A stretch of 45,653 nt of DNA from Candidatus Poribacteria bacterium (GTDB lineage Bacteria > Poribacteria > WGA-4E > PCPOR2b), in contig JAJDUM010000115.1 in NCBI GenBank assembly GCA_022826645.1, positions 1 to 45,653 on the forward strand. The letters are read 5' to 3'. The notes under the pieces are model-generated. The model saw only the letters and a program-made list of their open reading frames with translations, searched no databases and was not told the origin of the DNA. Shown here piece after piece: positions 1 through 8,239 of this stretch. The translations under genes were made by a program, and so were the position numbers. Every line of letters starts with the position of its first letter. The first letter of the stretch is position 1.

Positions 1-1
1 A

Positions 2-82
2 TCAAAATCGGTTATCATAGGGGTATCCTCCAGTTTTAGATGGGTTGTCGAGTCCATCTATAGTAACAGACTGGAGGGCTAG
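2..82 (+). pseudogene. possible upstream fragment of the Omp85-like barrel gene
   Basis: This is an open reading frame with no start codon that enters from the window edge and stops at TAG 80-82, inside the left arm of the hairpin at 78-130. It is in the same frame as the beta-barrel gene downstream. Removing 51 bp of the hairpin would join the two frames without a shift. The stretch is too short to be recognised by itself, so its membership in the barrel gene is inference from frame and position. Confidence 0.25.
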
Positions 83-130
83 TTAACTTCCCTTTTTTTA
101 ACTGCCTATAAAAAAGGGAAGTTAACTAGC
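78..130. repeat. 53-bp perfect inverted repeat (hairpin)
   Basis: Positions 78-98 and 110-130 are exact reverse complements (21 bp each), with an 11-nt loop at 99-109. The outer ends read gctagttaac and gttaactagc, and the inner arms are a T run and an A run. It could be a bidirectional terminator hairpin or a MITE-like palindromic element. It sits in the middle of an otherwise open barrel frame and contributes the TAG that closes it, which favours insertion. I see no unambiguous target duplication apart from the palindromic CTAG at both ends. Confidence 0.85.
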
Positions 131-145
131 ATAAGGCCCTACTAC

Positions 146-874
146 TTGAGTGAAGGTGTGGAAATGTCGTTAGGATGGGAACCGGTGGGGGTCACACATT
201 CATTCAAATTCATTATGCGTACCGAGTCACATGAGAATTTGCAAAAGACCACAGACTGGCACCTCGGAAACTGGGATTCCAGAATAAAGGCGAGAGAAAA
301 TCCACCGATAACTCCCGGTCGACTCCGAAGCGTTACGTTGCAGTACGATCTGAATACACGGAGAAACAGTAAACTCGGTTGGTACAATACCTTGTTTGTT
401 GAACACAGCAACTCCGCTGGTGGCTCCGATTTTGATTTTACGCGCCTTCGACTACAGATGCGCTATGCGCTGTTGAAGGGTAACAATCCCATCCGCACAC
501 GGTTAGCATTGGGGGCTGCTACAGGAGAGTTGCCAATTCAACGTCAATTTGCGATTGGAGGAACGGGAACACTGAACGGGTACGCGCCGTATGCGTTTTC
601 AGGCGACTACGGTGCCCTGCTAAATATGGAATTTTTATACCGACTCTCGAATTTATATCCTTGGGCGGTTCTGAAAGAGATGTTTATCGTGCTGTTTCTT
701 GATCAAGGGCAAGTATGGAATACATCGGACAAGCCGTACCGCTTTGATCCCAAAACAAGTATCGGCATCGGCGTGCAGTCCGGGGAAGACTACGTCTTCA
801 GACTCAACCTTTCCAAACCCCTTGAAGCTGAGCGAGGGGTACAATTGGACTTTTTGTGGTATTATAGTTTTTAG
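146..874 (+). CDS. Omp85/BamA-type surface-antigen beta-barrel, C-terminal part
   Basis: The product is an outer-membrane beta-barrel module of the Omp85/bacterial surface antigen superfamily. The sequence shows alternating hydrophobic/polar strands, the family signature GGTGTLNGY near residues 140-148, the LDQGQVW segment near residue 185 and a terminal aromatic residue (WYYSF), as in substrates of the BAM machinery. At 242 aa it lacks POTRA domains, so it is a C-terminal fragment or a gene whose 5' part lies before the window. The TTG at 146 has no good ribosome site, and the frame is open back to position 83, where the hairpin at 78-130 ends it. The stop codon overlaps the ribosome-binding site of the next gene, so the two are co-translated. 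Whether the protein is made is uncertain. Confidence 0.72.
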   Translation: MSEGVEMSLGWEPVGVTHSFKFIMRTESHENLQKTTDWHLGNWDSRIKARENPPITPGRLRSVTLQYDLNTRRNSKLGWYNTLFVEHSNSAGGSDFDFTRLRLQMRYALLKGNNPIRTRLALGAATGELPIQRQFAIGGTGTLNGYAPYAFSGDYGALLNMEFLYRLSNLYPWAVLKEMFIVLFLDQGQVWNTSDKPYRFDPKTSIGIGVQSGEDYVFRLNLSKPLEAERGVQLDFLWYYSF

Positions 875-882
875 GAGGTTGG

Positions 883-2034
883 ATGCACCAATATACAAAC
901 CGATCCCTGCTCATCTCTCTAGGGTTGCACCTCGTTTTAACCACGGTTGTTGTTTCCTTTCTCATTCAGCCTTCCGAGGAAGTTAGGGATACTTCAGCTA
1001 TGGTACTGCTTGAGGCAGCACCGATTCAACGGATGCGGCAGCCTGTGTTACATTACTCGCAGCCACCAACTCCACAAATCAACCGGGTGAAAACGACGAA
1101 ACCATCAGCTCCTTCGCTTGCTCTGCCGACCAATGCAGTCCAGGGAGCTGCTCCCCAAGCTCCAATTCATCTCAATGTCGCTCCTGTCTTGGTCACTTAT
1201 GCCGATCTGTCGGAGACGGATGCCTCCGCGCTGCCGAATGCTGGTCTCGGCAAGAGCTTTGTTGAGCAAGGCATCGGGATCGGTAGAGGACGAGACACCG
1301 GTATTGGGAGTCCCGGAGGTGGTGGTCTAGATGGAAACGGTATCGGACAACGATTTGCAAACTTTGCTAAGGTGGATGACTTGGCGTTGGAAAACCTTTC
1401 AAGCGCCCCCACAGGGCTTGGCATCTTCGACACGGCCGTGATGCCCGGACACGGTTTGGTTGGAACTGTTTATGTCCCCGATGTATCTATCATTCATGAG
1501 GATCATTTTTTGCGCTGCTTTACACCGTCTGGAGCCATCGTCCAGGTGCCCACCTTTGAACACCTGACGCCAGCCTATACCTTTGTTACGGGAACCTTAG
1601 ATGTATCGCCAAGAAACTATAAGGAAGGTTTCCCAATATCGGAAATGGAGACAGTCGTAGACAATTTCGCAATCCGATTCCATGGTAGACTTGCGATCGA
1701 GGCGCCTGGCAGATATGCTTTCGCCTTGAATTCCGATGATGGTTCGAAACTATATGTCAATCAAAATCTTATCGTTGATAATGATGGGATCCATCCACCA
1801 CGGTATGTCCGTGGGAACTTAGAGTTGGAAGCGGGGATGCATTATGTTGAAATTCACTATTTTCAAGGGCAGCCCTACCAGCTTTCCCTGCAATGGTTCT
1901 ATCAACCGCCGAATGGTCAAGAACAGATTGTTCCACCAGAAATGATTTATCGACCGGTGTCACCCCGGGCTCCCAGTGCGCTGCACGGACTACAGAATCG
2001 ATTGAAAACGATTGAGAATAAGGAAGTGCAATAG
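883..2034 (+). CDS. membrane-anchored TonB-like protein with PA14 domain
   Basis: This 383-aa envelope protein has a single N-terminal membrane segment (residues 8-27) in a TonB-like context (SLGLHLVLT). A proline/basic linker (about 52-95) and a glycine-rich stretch (about 128-155) follow. A PA14 domain spans about 240-357, with the SDDGSKLYV core, DNDG and the terminal LQWFYQPP strand. PA14 domains bind carbohydrate in many secreted enzymes and adhesins. The N-terminal architecture is that of energy transducers that span the periplasm. The start is fixed by TAGGAGG at 872-878 overlapping the previous stop. Coupling to the Omp85-type barrel suggests both work at the outer membrane. No canonical TonB C-terminal domain is visible; PA14 takes its place. 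The fold call is firm and the partner and ligand are unknown. Confidence 0.8.
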   Translation: MHQYTNRSLLISLGLHLVLTTVVVSFLIQPSEEVRDTSAMVLLEAAPIQRMRQPVLHYSQPPTPQINRVKTTKPSAPSLALPTNAVQGAAPQAPIHLNVAPVLVTYADLSETDASALPNAGLGKSFVEQGIGIGRGRDTGIGSPGGGGLDGNGIGQRFANFAKVDDLALENLSSAPTGLGIFDTAVMPGHGLVGTVYVPDVSIIHEDHFLRCFTPSGAIVQVPTFEHLTPAYTFVTGTLDVSPRNYKEGFPISEMETVVDNFAIRFHGRLAIEAPGRYAFALNSDDGSKLYVNQNLIVDNDGIHPPRYVRGNLELEAGMHYVEIHYFQGQPYQLSLQWFYQPPNGQEQIVPPEMIYRPVSPRAPSALHGLQNRLKTIENKEVQ

Positions 2035-2106
2035 ATGTAAATGCAAACTAAAACTAAGTTGATAGAAGAAGGTATAATTTACGTGTGTGAAAGGTAATCA
2101 TCAACT

Positions 2107-3084
2107 ATGTCCGAAATCCAACTCCGTCCTGCCCACGCGGATACAAACGCTGCTGCCCGTATTATCGCCCAGCACGTTGAACCCGCACCGCTGCAAAAAG
2201 AGAAAACCTTCAGTAAATCCCTGAACGCGAATGTTTTTGTCAAATATGAGTTCCTGAACCCCGTCAGATCTTTCAAGATCCGGGGAGCCTTGAATCTTGC
2301 CCATACACTTGTCAACAGCGAGAGTGCATCAAGAATCGTCACCGTATCTACGGGAAATCACGGCGCTGCCATGGCGTTTGCGTGCCGGCAATACAACCTT
2401 CCGCTCACCGTTGGTGTGCCCGTTAATTGCGATCAGAGCAAGCTTGAGTTGATTCGTCAATTTGGCGGTGAGTTAGAGATGACTGGTCGAGATTTGGACG
2501 AAACCAAGGAGCTCCTGCAGCAACGACCTCTATCACCGGATACCCTTTTCATTGAAGATGGCTCTTGCCCGGAGATAGTTGCTGGTACTTCGACAATCGG
2601 GTCGGAAATTGTTCAAGAACTTCCCAATGTTGAAGTTGTTATCGTGCCGGTTGGTAATGGTGCGTTGATCGGCGGTGTGGGGACCGCTCTCAAAGAGTTC
2701 AATCCATCAATCCGGGTGGTTGGTGTCCAATCCGATTTGGCACCGTGTATGACCTTATCGTTCGAGGCGGGACACGCCCTGGACACGAAGAGTTGCGATA
2801 CCTTTGCCACCGGTATGGCAGTACGAGTATCAATTCCAGAGGCCGTAGATTTGATGCTGTCGGTTGTCGATGAGATGCACACGGTATCCGAAACCGATTT
2901 GAAAGAGGCGATGGGCGCTTTTTACCGTCATACCGGATATCTACCAGAAGGTGCAGGGGTGGCGCCCTTGGCCGCAGCATTGAAGATGCGCGCCGATCTA
3001 AAAAATAAGGTGGTCTGCCTGATTGCTTCAGGGGCGAACGTGGATGGGACGTTGCGTCAGGAAATTAAAGAAAAATTTGCCTGA
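2107..3084 (+). CDS. threonine/serine dehydratase-like PLP enzyme (fold type II)
   Basis: This is a 325-aa cytosolic PLP enzyme of the threonine dehydratase / serine racemase family, expected to catalyse beta-elimination or racemisation of a hydroxy amino acid. Visible motifs are the PLP lysine in RSFKIRG (K57), the phosphate-side loop STGNHG (81-86), a glycine loop VGNGALIGG that replaces the usual SGGGGL form, and the terminal SGANVD segment. It has no C-terminal ACT regulatory domain, so it is a catabolic, short type. A TATAAT lies at 2073-2078 but has no good -35 element. The gene appears monocistronic. The exact substrate (threonine, serine or another hydroxy amino acid) cannot be read from sequence. 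Confidence 0.87.
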   Translation: MSEIQLRPAHADTNAAARIIAQHVEPAPLQKEKTFSKSLNANVFVKYEFLNPVRSFKIRGALNLAHTLVNSESASRIVTVSTGNHGAAMAFACRQYNLPLTVGVPVNCDQSKLELIRQFGGELEMTGRDLDETKELLQQRPLSPDTLFIEDGSCPEIVAGTSTIGSEIVQELPNVEVVIVPVGNGALIGGVGTALKEFNPSIRVVGVQSDLAPCMTLSFEAGHALDTKSCDTFATGMAVRVSIPEAVDLMLSVVDEMHTVSETDLKEAMGAFYRHTGYLPEGAGVAPLAAALKMRADLKNKVVCLIASGANVDGTLRQEIKEKFA

Positions 3085-3107
3085 ACTGTTGTATTATAAT
3101 GTATAAT
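3078..3107 (+). promoter_or_regulatory. candidate sigma-70 promoter for the SDR-TauD pair
   Basis: TTGCCT (3078-3083), an 18-nt spacer and TATAAT (3102-3107) lie 49 bp upstream of the SDR start. A second TATAAT sits at 3095-3100. The -35 match is imperfect and overlaps the end of the preceding gene. Confidence 0.3.
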
Positions 3108-3155
3108 CTAACTACAATAACAACCTGACCTAAGGACTCAAAAAGGAGGCATATC

Positions 3156-3959
3156 ATGGCAGATTTCAAAGATAAAATTGTCATTGTTACCGGCGGCGCC
3201 AAAGGTATTGGCGGAGGTATTAGCCGGGCATTCGCTGAAGAAGGGGCCCGTGTGCTTTGTGCCGATATAGACGAAGATTCCGGTGTGCAACTTGTCGCCG
3301 AAACCGCAAACATGGCTGGGACAGTTCGTTTCCTAAAGGCAGACGTTGCCCACGCGGGCGAGTGCGAAGCGGTGGTCACGACAGCGGTGTCTGAGTGGGG
3401 TGGAGTCGATATTCTCTGCAATAACGTTGGAATCCAGCCTGCAAATAGTTACCTGCCCGCACATGAATTTCCGGAAGAGATGTGGGATCGCATCATTAAT
3501 GTAAATCTCAAGAGTTTCTTCCTCATGGCAAAGTACAGTGTGCCGGAGATGAAGAAGCGCGGGGGCGGGGTAATTATCAACACCGCCAGCGTTCAAGGAT
3601 TGCAGTCAATGAAGGGGGTGTCGGCTTATGCGGCCAGTAAGGGCGGTGCGCTCTCTCTAACCCGCCAACTCGCCCTTGAGTACGCTGAAGATAATATTCG
3701 GGTATTAGCCGTCAATCCCGGAACGATCGATACACCTTTGGTGGTGGAAGCCGTGGACTTCATGGGGGCTGACCTGGAGGGCCTCAAAAAACTGTGGGGT
3801 AAAGCGCATCCGATGGGCAGGATTGGCCAACCAAGGGAGATTGCCAACGTCGTTCTATTCCTTGCCAGTGACAAAGCCTCTTTTATGACCGGCGAATACG
3901 TGTGTGTCGACGGTGGGATGATGGCAAAGGGTGCTTGGGCAGATGGCGAGGAAGAGTGA
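3156..3959 (+). CDS. short-chain dehydrogenase/reductase (SDR)
   Basis: This is a 267-aa NAD(P)-dependent oxidoreductase of the classical SDR family. The cofactor loop TGGAKGIG is at residues 12-19, the structural NNVG at 89-92, and the catalytic residues are S145, Y158 and K162 in YAASK. Acidic residues after beta-2 (DIDED, 37-41) suggest preference for NAD(H). The start follows an excellent ribosome site (AGGAGG at 3144-3149). It lies 24 bp before the TauD-type dioxygenase gene on the same strand, so they are probably co-transcribed. SDRs accept many sugars, polyols and hydroxy acids, so the substrate is unknown. Confidence 0.93.
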   Translation: MADFKDKIVIVTGGAKGIGGGISRAFAEEGARVLCADIDEDSGVQLVAETANMAGTVRFLKADVAHAGECEAVVTTAVSEWGGVDILCNNVGIQPANSYLPAHEFPEEMWDRIINVNLKSFFLMAKYSVPEMKKRGGGVIINTASVQGLQSMKGVSAYAASKGGALSLTRQLALEYAEDNIRVLAVNPGTIDTPLVVEAVDFMGADLEGLKKLWGKAHPMGRIGQPREIANVVLFLASDKASFMTGEYVCVDGGMMAKGAWADGEEE

Positions 3960-3983
3960 TCTTCGAGCCACGGAGGCGCGACA

Positions 3984-4943
3984 ATGAATGGTTCCCAGAT
4001 GCTGACCGACGAGATGTCCGATGATCGGGCTTGGCAAACGAGTACTGTTGATGATCCCGAAGGTTGGTACTACTCGCTGAGTGAGAATTGTCTCTCCAAC
4101 CTTGAGCAGGCGATCCGTGATGTGCAGGACGAGTCCCAAGCCACTACAGAAATTTCTCGTCTGGGGGTCCCAGCCAACGGCTGCGGCGAATGCCTTCAAT
4201 CCGTGCTTAATGCCCTCAATTCTGGGCGAGGCTTTGCCATCGTTGAGCGAGTGCCGGTTGAGCGGTGTAGCGTTGAGGAAGCACTATCAATGTACTGGAT
4301 GATTGGCCAGAACATCGGCACGCCTATTGAGCAGAACATTGAAGGAACACTGTTATATGATGTGCGGGATACGGGACAAAATGTGGCGCAAGGGGCTCGC
4401 TTTTCAGTTACCAATTCCGAGAGCTCGTTTCATAACGACAATTCTTTTGGTGATCCGCTTCCCGATCTCGTAGGATTGCTCTGCTTGAATACGGCAAAAT
4501 CTGGTGGACAGAGTCAGCTTATCAGCGGTTACGCCCTCCACAATGAACTGCTGAAAAATTACTCGGATGTCCTCCGAACTCTCTATCAGTTGTTCTGTTT
4601 TGATCGTCGAGGGCAGTTCAAGACAGGGGAGTCACCAACGTCTCAATTTCCGATTTTTGAATGGTGTGCGGGCGAACTGACTGTCCGATACCTATACTAC
4701 TATATCCAAGTAGGGCACGAGCGTGCCGGTAAAATGCTAAACGCAGATCAGAGAAAGGCACTCGAAGTGGTGGAAATGTTGCTCCAGTCTCCAGATTTCA
4801 GAGTGGAGTTCAACTTGCAACCCGGACAGATGCTATTCACCAACAACCGCTGGATCTTGCACAATCGCACTGCATTTGAGGACTATCCTGATCCAGAACG
4901 TCGGCGACACTATGTGCGACTCTGGCTACAGCAGCGTGGCTAA
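3984..4943 (+). CDS. TauD/TfdA-type Fe(II)/2-oxoglutarate dioxygenase
   Basis: This 319-aa protein of the TauD/TfdA family couples oxidation of an organic substrate to decarboxylation of 2-oxoglutarate. The iron facial triad is visible: HxD at H150 and D152 and the distal histidine H293 in ILHNRTAF, followed by the 2-oxoglutarate-binding arginine in the ERRRHYVRLWL segment (about 305-315). A GGAGG at about 3970-3974 supports the ATG start. The first 60 residues are poorly conserved in appearance. With the SDR just upstream, a two-step oxidation is plausible, but the substrate (sulfonate, carnitine-like, clavaminate-like or other) cannot be assigned. Confidence 0.85.
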   Translation: MNGSQMLTDEMSDDRAWQTSTVDDPEGWYYSLSENCLSNLEQAIRDVQDESQATTEISRLGVPANGCGECLQSVLNALNSGRGFAIVERVPVERCSVEEALSMYWMIGQNIGTPIEQNIEGTLLYDVRDTGQNVAQGARFSVTNSESSFHNDNSFGDPLPDLVGLLCLNTAKSGGQSQLISGYALHNELLKNYSDVLRTLYQLFCFDRRGQFKTGESPTSQFPIFEWCAGELTVRYLYYYIQVGHERAGKMLNADQRKALEVVEMLLQSPDFRVEFNLQPGQMLFTNNRWILHNRTAFEDYPDPERRRHYVRLWLQQRG

Positions 4944-4948
4944 ATAAT

Positions 4949-4965
4949 TGAGAACTTCGTTCTCA
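4949..4965 (+). terminator. hairpin after the dioxygenase gene
   Basis: TGAGAAC and GTTCTCA form a perfect 7-bp stem with a 3-nt loop, followed by ATCTTT. It starts 5 bp after the dioxygenase stop. The T tract is poor, so intrinsic termination is only possible. Confidence 0.4.
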
Positions 4966-5042
4966 TCTTTATCAGTTTCGAGAATTTTGCGATGATTTAA
5001 AGCTTTCGCAGAGGTCTCTGGCGATATAGAAAGGACAAGGGT

Positions 5043-5840
5043 ATGACTGGTATTATCATTGCCGGTGCCTGCGGGCGCATGGGCAAGATGATTACACAAG
5101 GTGTTTCACAACAAGAAGATATGCGGATTGCTGGTGCCGTCGAATTCTCTGAGCATCCCCAACTTGGTGAGGATGTAGGGGATGTGGCTGGAATTGGATC
5201 GATCGGGGTGCCTGTCACCAGTGATCTACCAGCAGTTCTGAATGACGGAGACGTCGTGATTGAGTTCACATCGCCGAGTGCAACTATTGAACATCTTCAG
5301 AATGTTGTGGATGCTGGAAAGCGGATGGTCATCGCAACAACAGGATACGATGAAGAGGAATTAGCACAGATACACGCGCTTGCGCCCCAGATCCCGTGCG
5401 TGATGGCTTCCAACATGAGTGTCGGCATCAATGTCATGTTGCAAGCGATAGAGCTCGTTGCGAAGGTGCTTGGGGACGACTACGACGTTGAGGTTATTGA
5501 AGCGCACCATAACCAGAAGGTAGACTCTCCCAGCGGCACTGCCCTAACGATGGCTGAGGTACTTGCGGAAACGCTAGACCGAGATCTTGCAGAAGTCGGC
5601 GTGTATGGTCGGCACGGTATCGTGGGAAAACGCACCCAAAAAGAGATCGGTATCCATGCCATTCGCGGGGGAGACTTGGCCGGCGACCACACGGTCTTAT
5701 TTGTCGGGACAGGTGATCGTCTCGAAATAACACATCGCGGTCAAAACCGTGAACCGCTTGCACGCGGCGCGATCCGCGCAGCAAGGTGGGTGATGGATGC
5801 GCCAAAAGGGTTGCACGACATCGGAGAGGTGCTATTTTAG
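5043..5840 (+). CDS. dapB: 4-hydroxy-tetrahydrodipicolinate reductase
   Basis: DapB performs the NAD(P)H-dependent reduction step of the diaminopimelate/lysine pathway, needed for peptidoglycan cross-linking. The 265-aa length is typical. Motifs are the N-terminal nucleotide loop GACGRMG (8-14) and the signature EAHHNQKVDSPSGTAL (153-168) with catalytic H155/H156, K159 and the SGT substrate loop. It begins after a weak AAGG ribosome site. No dapA or lysA flanks it. The DHDPS-family protein at 21,004 is a different, catabolic-looking homologue. The gene is convergent with plsC, 52 bp apart. Confidence 0.96.
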   Translation: MTGIIIAGACGRMGKMITQGVSQQEDMRIAGAVEFSEHPQLGEDVGDVAGIGSIGVPVTSDLPAVLNDGDVVIEFTSPSATIEHLQNVVDAGKRMVIATTGYDEEELAQIHALAPQIPCVMASNMSVGINVMLQAIELVAKVLGDDYDVEVIEAHHNQKVDSPSGTALTMAEVLAETLDRDLAEVGVYGRHGIVGKRTQKEIGIHAIRGGDLAGDHTVLFVGTGDRLEITHRGQNREPLARGAIRAARWVMDAPKGLHDIGEVLF

Positions 5841-5892
5841 GGCATAAAATGGGATTAGCGGGGATTCGTTTTACCTGCAGGAATCAGTAATT

Positions 5893-6543
5893 CTACCTGC
5901 CCATTTGAGAGTCCCGCAGGTTGGCGATTTCCTGCATAATCTGCTCCCCCATCTGGCGGTACAACTCGCGTTTGTCCTCAAGTTTCCGAACTTCGCTGAA
6001 GTCGATCGGGGAACCGAAAGTAACGGTAAGTTGGGCGGGACGAATCCACTTTGCATTGCGAGGGAGTATTGTTCCTCTGACGTAAGCGGGAATGGCAGGA
6101 ACCCCTGCGTTATGGGCAATGAAGCTGACACCACCGTGCGGCTTTCCCAACGTTCCATCGACGCTGCGGGTGCCTTCCGGAAAAATGAGAACCAGGTTCC
6201 CTGATTTTAAGAGCGAGATGGTGTGTCGAAGGGCAGCGCGATCTGCCGTGCCACGTCGTACCGGGTACGCGTTATGTGCAGCGATCACCCTGCCTATTAC
6301 CGGCATGTCAAAGGAATTATGCCTTGCCATAAAGTGCAATTCCCGATTCGCCGCAGAGCCAACGATGAAGGGGTCCATATAACTCAAATGGTTACATAAA
6401 ATTAAGGCGCCCCCTTGCCGTGGGATGTTCTCATTGCCGTGAGACTCCAGTTTGCCGAAAACATTAAAGATAAAATTAGTAATTCGATGTGACCAGCGAT
6501 ATGGGAGTTGATCCGTCCAGAACCCAAAATTTTGGCGTCGCAT
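5893..6543 (-). CDS. plsC: 1-acyl-sn-glycerol-3-phosphate acyltransferase
   Basis: PlsC-family enzymes acylate lysophosphatidic acid to phosphatidic acid at the inner membrane. In this 216-aa protein the catalytic HX4D motif is NHLSYMD (51-57, H52 and D57) and the glycerophosphate-binding motif is FPEGTRS (121-127). A hydrophobic stretch around 20-30 could be a membrane-associated helix. Its start codon shares one base with the cmk stop (TAATG), so translation is coupled. It is the last gene of the tyrA-cmk-plsC operon, an arrangement known from several bacteria. Confidence 0.93.
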   Translation of the reverse strand: MRRQNFGFWTDQLPYRWSHRITNFIFNVFGKLESHGNENIPRQGGALILCNHLSYMDPFIVGSAANRELHFMARHNSFDMPVIGRVIAAHNAYPVRRGTADRAALRHTISLLKSGNLVLIFPEGTRSVDGTLGKPHGGVSFIAHNAGVPAIPAYVRGTILPRNAKWIRPAQLTVTFGSPIDFSEVRKLEDKRELYRQMGEQIMQEIANLRDSQMGR

Positions 6544-7208
6544 TAGCCTTCCTCTACTCGGTTTAGAACAAACTCCACAGCTTGGTTGATAGTCATGCTG
6601 GTCGTGTCTACCACGATTGCATCCTCGGCGGTTTGCAATGGACTATGTTCACGAGATTTGTCCATCTGATCGCGTTCGCGAATGTCCTGTTCGACCTGTT
6701 CCAATGTTGTCTCAATGTCCTTTGCCTGCTGTTCTGTGAAACGACGTTTGGCACGTTCTTCGACTGAGGCACTGATGTAAAATTTCAGGTCAGCCTCCGG
6801 AAACACAATGGTCGTTACGTCACGTCCCTCGACGATTATACCCCCATTCTCACCGATCCGACGCTGCTGCCTCACCATTTCACGCCGTATGTCGGGGATC
6901 TTTGCAATATCAGCAATCGCGCGGTCAATCTCTGGAGTGCGGAGGTCGTCCGATACATCTTCCCCATTCAACAGGGTAGTTTTACCATTGTTGGAGAAAT
7001 CAATCCGACAGCTTTTCGCAAGTTGAATTAACGCGGACACGTCCGCTGGGTTTCCCCCTTCTCGGAGGGCTAAAAGCGTCATCGCCCGATACATCGAGCC
7101 TGAATTCAGATAAAGATAATCTAACTTTTCGGCGAGGCGTTGGGCGATCGTGCTTTTTCCTGAGCCAGCGGGGCCATCCATTGCAATCGTTAGGCGTTCC
7201 TTCATCAT
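6543..7208 (-). CDS. cmk: cytidylate kinase
   Basis: Cmk phosphorylates CMP and dCMP with ATP in pyrimidine salvage. The P-loop GPAGSGKST is at residues 12-20, followed by LYLNSGSMYRA, the NMP-binding IIVEGRDVTTIVFPEADLK segment and the lid region with RR repeats. At 221 aa the length is normal. Two possible starts exist: ATG at 7208, giving a 4-bp ATGA overlap with tyrA, or ATG at 7205, giving TGATG. Both imply translational coupling. It lies between tyrA and plsC in one operon. Confidence 0.96.
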   Translation of the reverse strand: MMKERLTIAMDGPAGSGKSTIAQRLAEKLDYLYLNSGSMYRAMTLLALREGGNPADVSALIQLAKSCRIDFSNNGKTTLLNGEDVSDDLRTPEIDRAIADIAKIPDIRREMVRQQRRIGENGGIIVEGRDVTTIVFPEADLKFYISASVEERAKRRFTEQQAKDIETTLEQVEQDIRERDQMDKSREHSPLQTAEDAIVVDTTSMTINQAVEFVLNRVEEG

Positions 7209-8092
7209 CCCTCCAGTGTATCCCTTAGCATTTTTGCATGTGCCAAAACACGCTCGATTTCAACATCGTCTTGGTTTTCGAGTAAGGTTTTGAATGCAAC
7301 GAGGTGTTCGATAGTTGAATCAATCATCGGCAGCAGTGGGCGGGCATTCTGCATGAAGATCGCTTTCCAAAGCTGTGGAGAACCCGCAGCAATGCGGGTT
7401 GTATCTCGGAAACCGGTTGCCGCAAAATCGAGCGCTTTTGCCCCATCACTACTGATTTCTCCCACTGTGTATGTTAGGATGGAGGCAATAAGGTGAGGTA
7501 GATGGCTTGCGCCCGCGATGAGCAGATCATGGTCGGTGGGTGAGAGGTAACAGACCTGCGTGTCAACAGATTGCCAGAGATCTGTCACCAGTTTCAACGC
7601 TTGGGGGTGCGTGTTGTTCGTTGGAGTTACGATACATTTTGCGCCGTCAAACAGGTCTGCACGTGCTGCCACGACGCTTGCCTGTTCAGAACCGGCCATC
7701 GGATGCGATCCCACGAAGTGCAGATTAGGAACGGCTAAGAAGTTCTCAATCTCCTCGACGATATGGTCTTTAATACTGCCCACATCGGTTATTAGTAAAG
7801 GCCGAGCGTCAGACATCCGAATTTCGGTGATACGCTGCACCATTTCAGGGATGAGATCGACTGGTGTTCCAATGACCACGATATCTGCATCATAAATCCC
7901 GGTCTGAAAATCAGTAGTTGCACTGTCAACCGCACCACGTTCGAGCGCGATATCAAGCGTTTCCATCCGCCGACCGAGTCCGGTGAGTTCTCCGCGGAAG
8001 CCCTTCGCTTTCAGTGCCAATCCGAGCGATCCACCGATTAGACCGACGCCTAAAATGGTAATATTTCTAATCTGACTAAAGTCTGCAAACAT
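7205..8092 (-). CDS. tyrA: prephenate dehydrogenase
   Basis: TyrA oxidatively decarboxylates prephenate to 4-hydroxyphenylpyruvate in tyrosine synthesis. The NAD loop GVGLIGGS is at residues 15-22. The family segments TDVGSIKDHIV (about 103-113) and VGSHPMAGSE (about 125-134, with the catalytic-type histidine) are intact. The 295-aa length indicates a monofunctional enzyme without fused chorismate mutase or a clear ACT domain. It is the promoter-proximal gene of the tyrA-cmk-plsC operon and diverges from the CYTH gene. Confidence 0.94.
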   Translation of the reverse strand: MFADFSQIRNITILGVGLIGGSLGLALKAKGFRGELTGLGRRMETLDIALERGAVDSATTDFQTGIYDADIVVIGTPVDLIPEMVQRITEIRMSDARPLLITDVGSIKDHIVEEIENFLAVPNLHFVGSHPMAGSEQASVVAARADLFDGAKCIVTPTNNTHPQALKLVTDLWQSVDTQVCYLSPTDHDLLIAGASHLPHLIASILTYTVGEISSDGAKALDFAATGFRDTTRIAAGSPQLWKAIFMQNARPLLPMIDSTIEHLVAFKTLLENQDDVEIERVLAHAKMLRDTLEG

Positions 8093-8182
8093 ATTATCCT
8101 ATGCTAGCTCTCCATGATGTGCTTTGGAGATTTTATTAGTTGCTTGCGTTTTTGTCAACAAAAAATTCCCTTAGATACTGAA

Positions 8183-8206
8183 TCCCCCACGCTTTAGGGT
8201 GTGGGA
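8183..8206. repeat. hairpin resembling an IS200/IS605 end
   Basis: Tccccca... and ...tgtggga form an imperfect hairpin around gctttagg. The wording ccccacgctttag followed by gtggga is very similar to subterminal hairpins of IS200/IS605-type elements as I remember them. No tnpA or tnpB is nearby, so this would be a solo end or a coincidental hairpin between tyrA and the CYTH gene. Confidence 0.4.
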
Positions 8207-8239
8207 CTATACCAAGAGAAGGAGGTTCCCAAAAGGACC

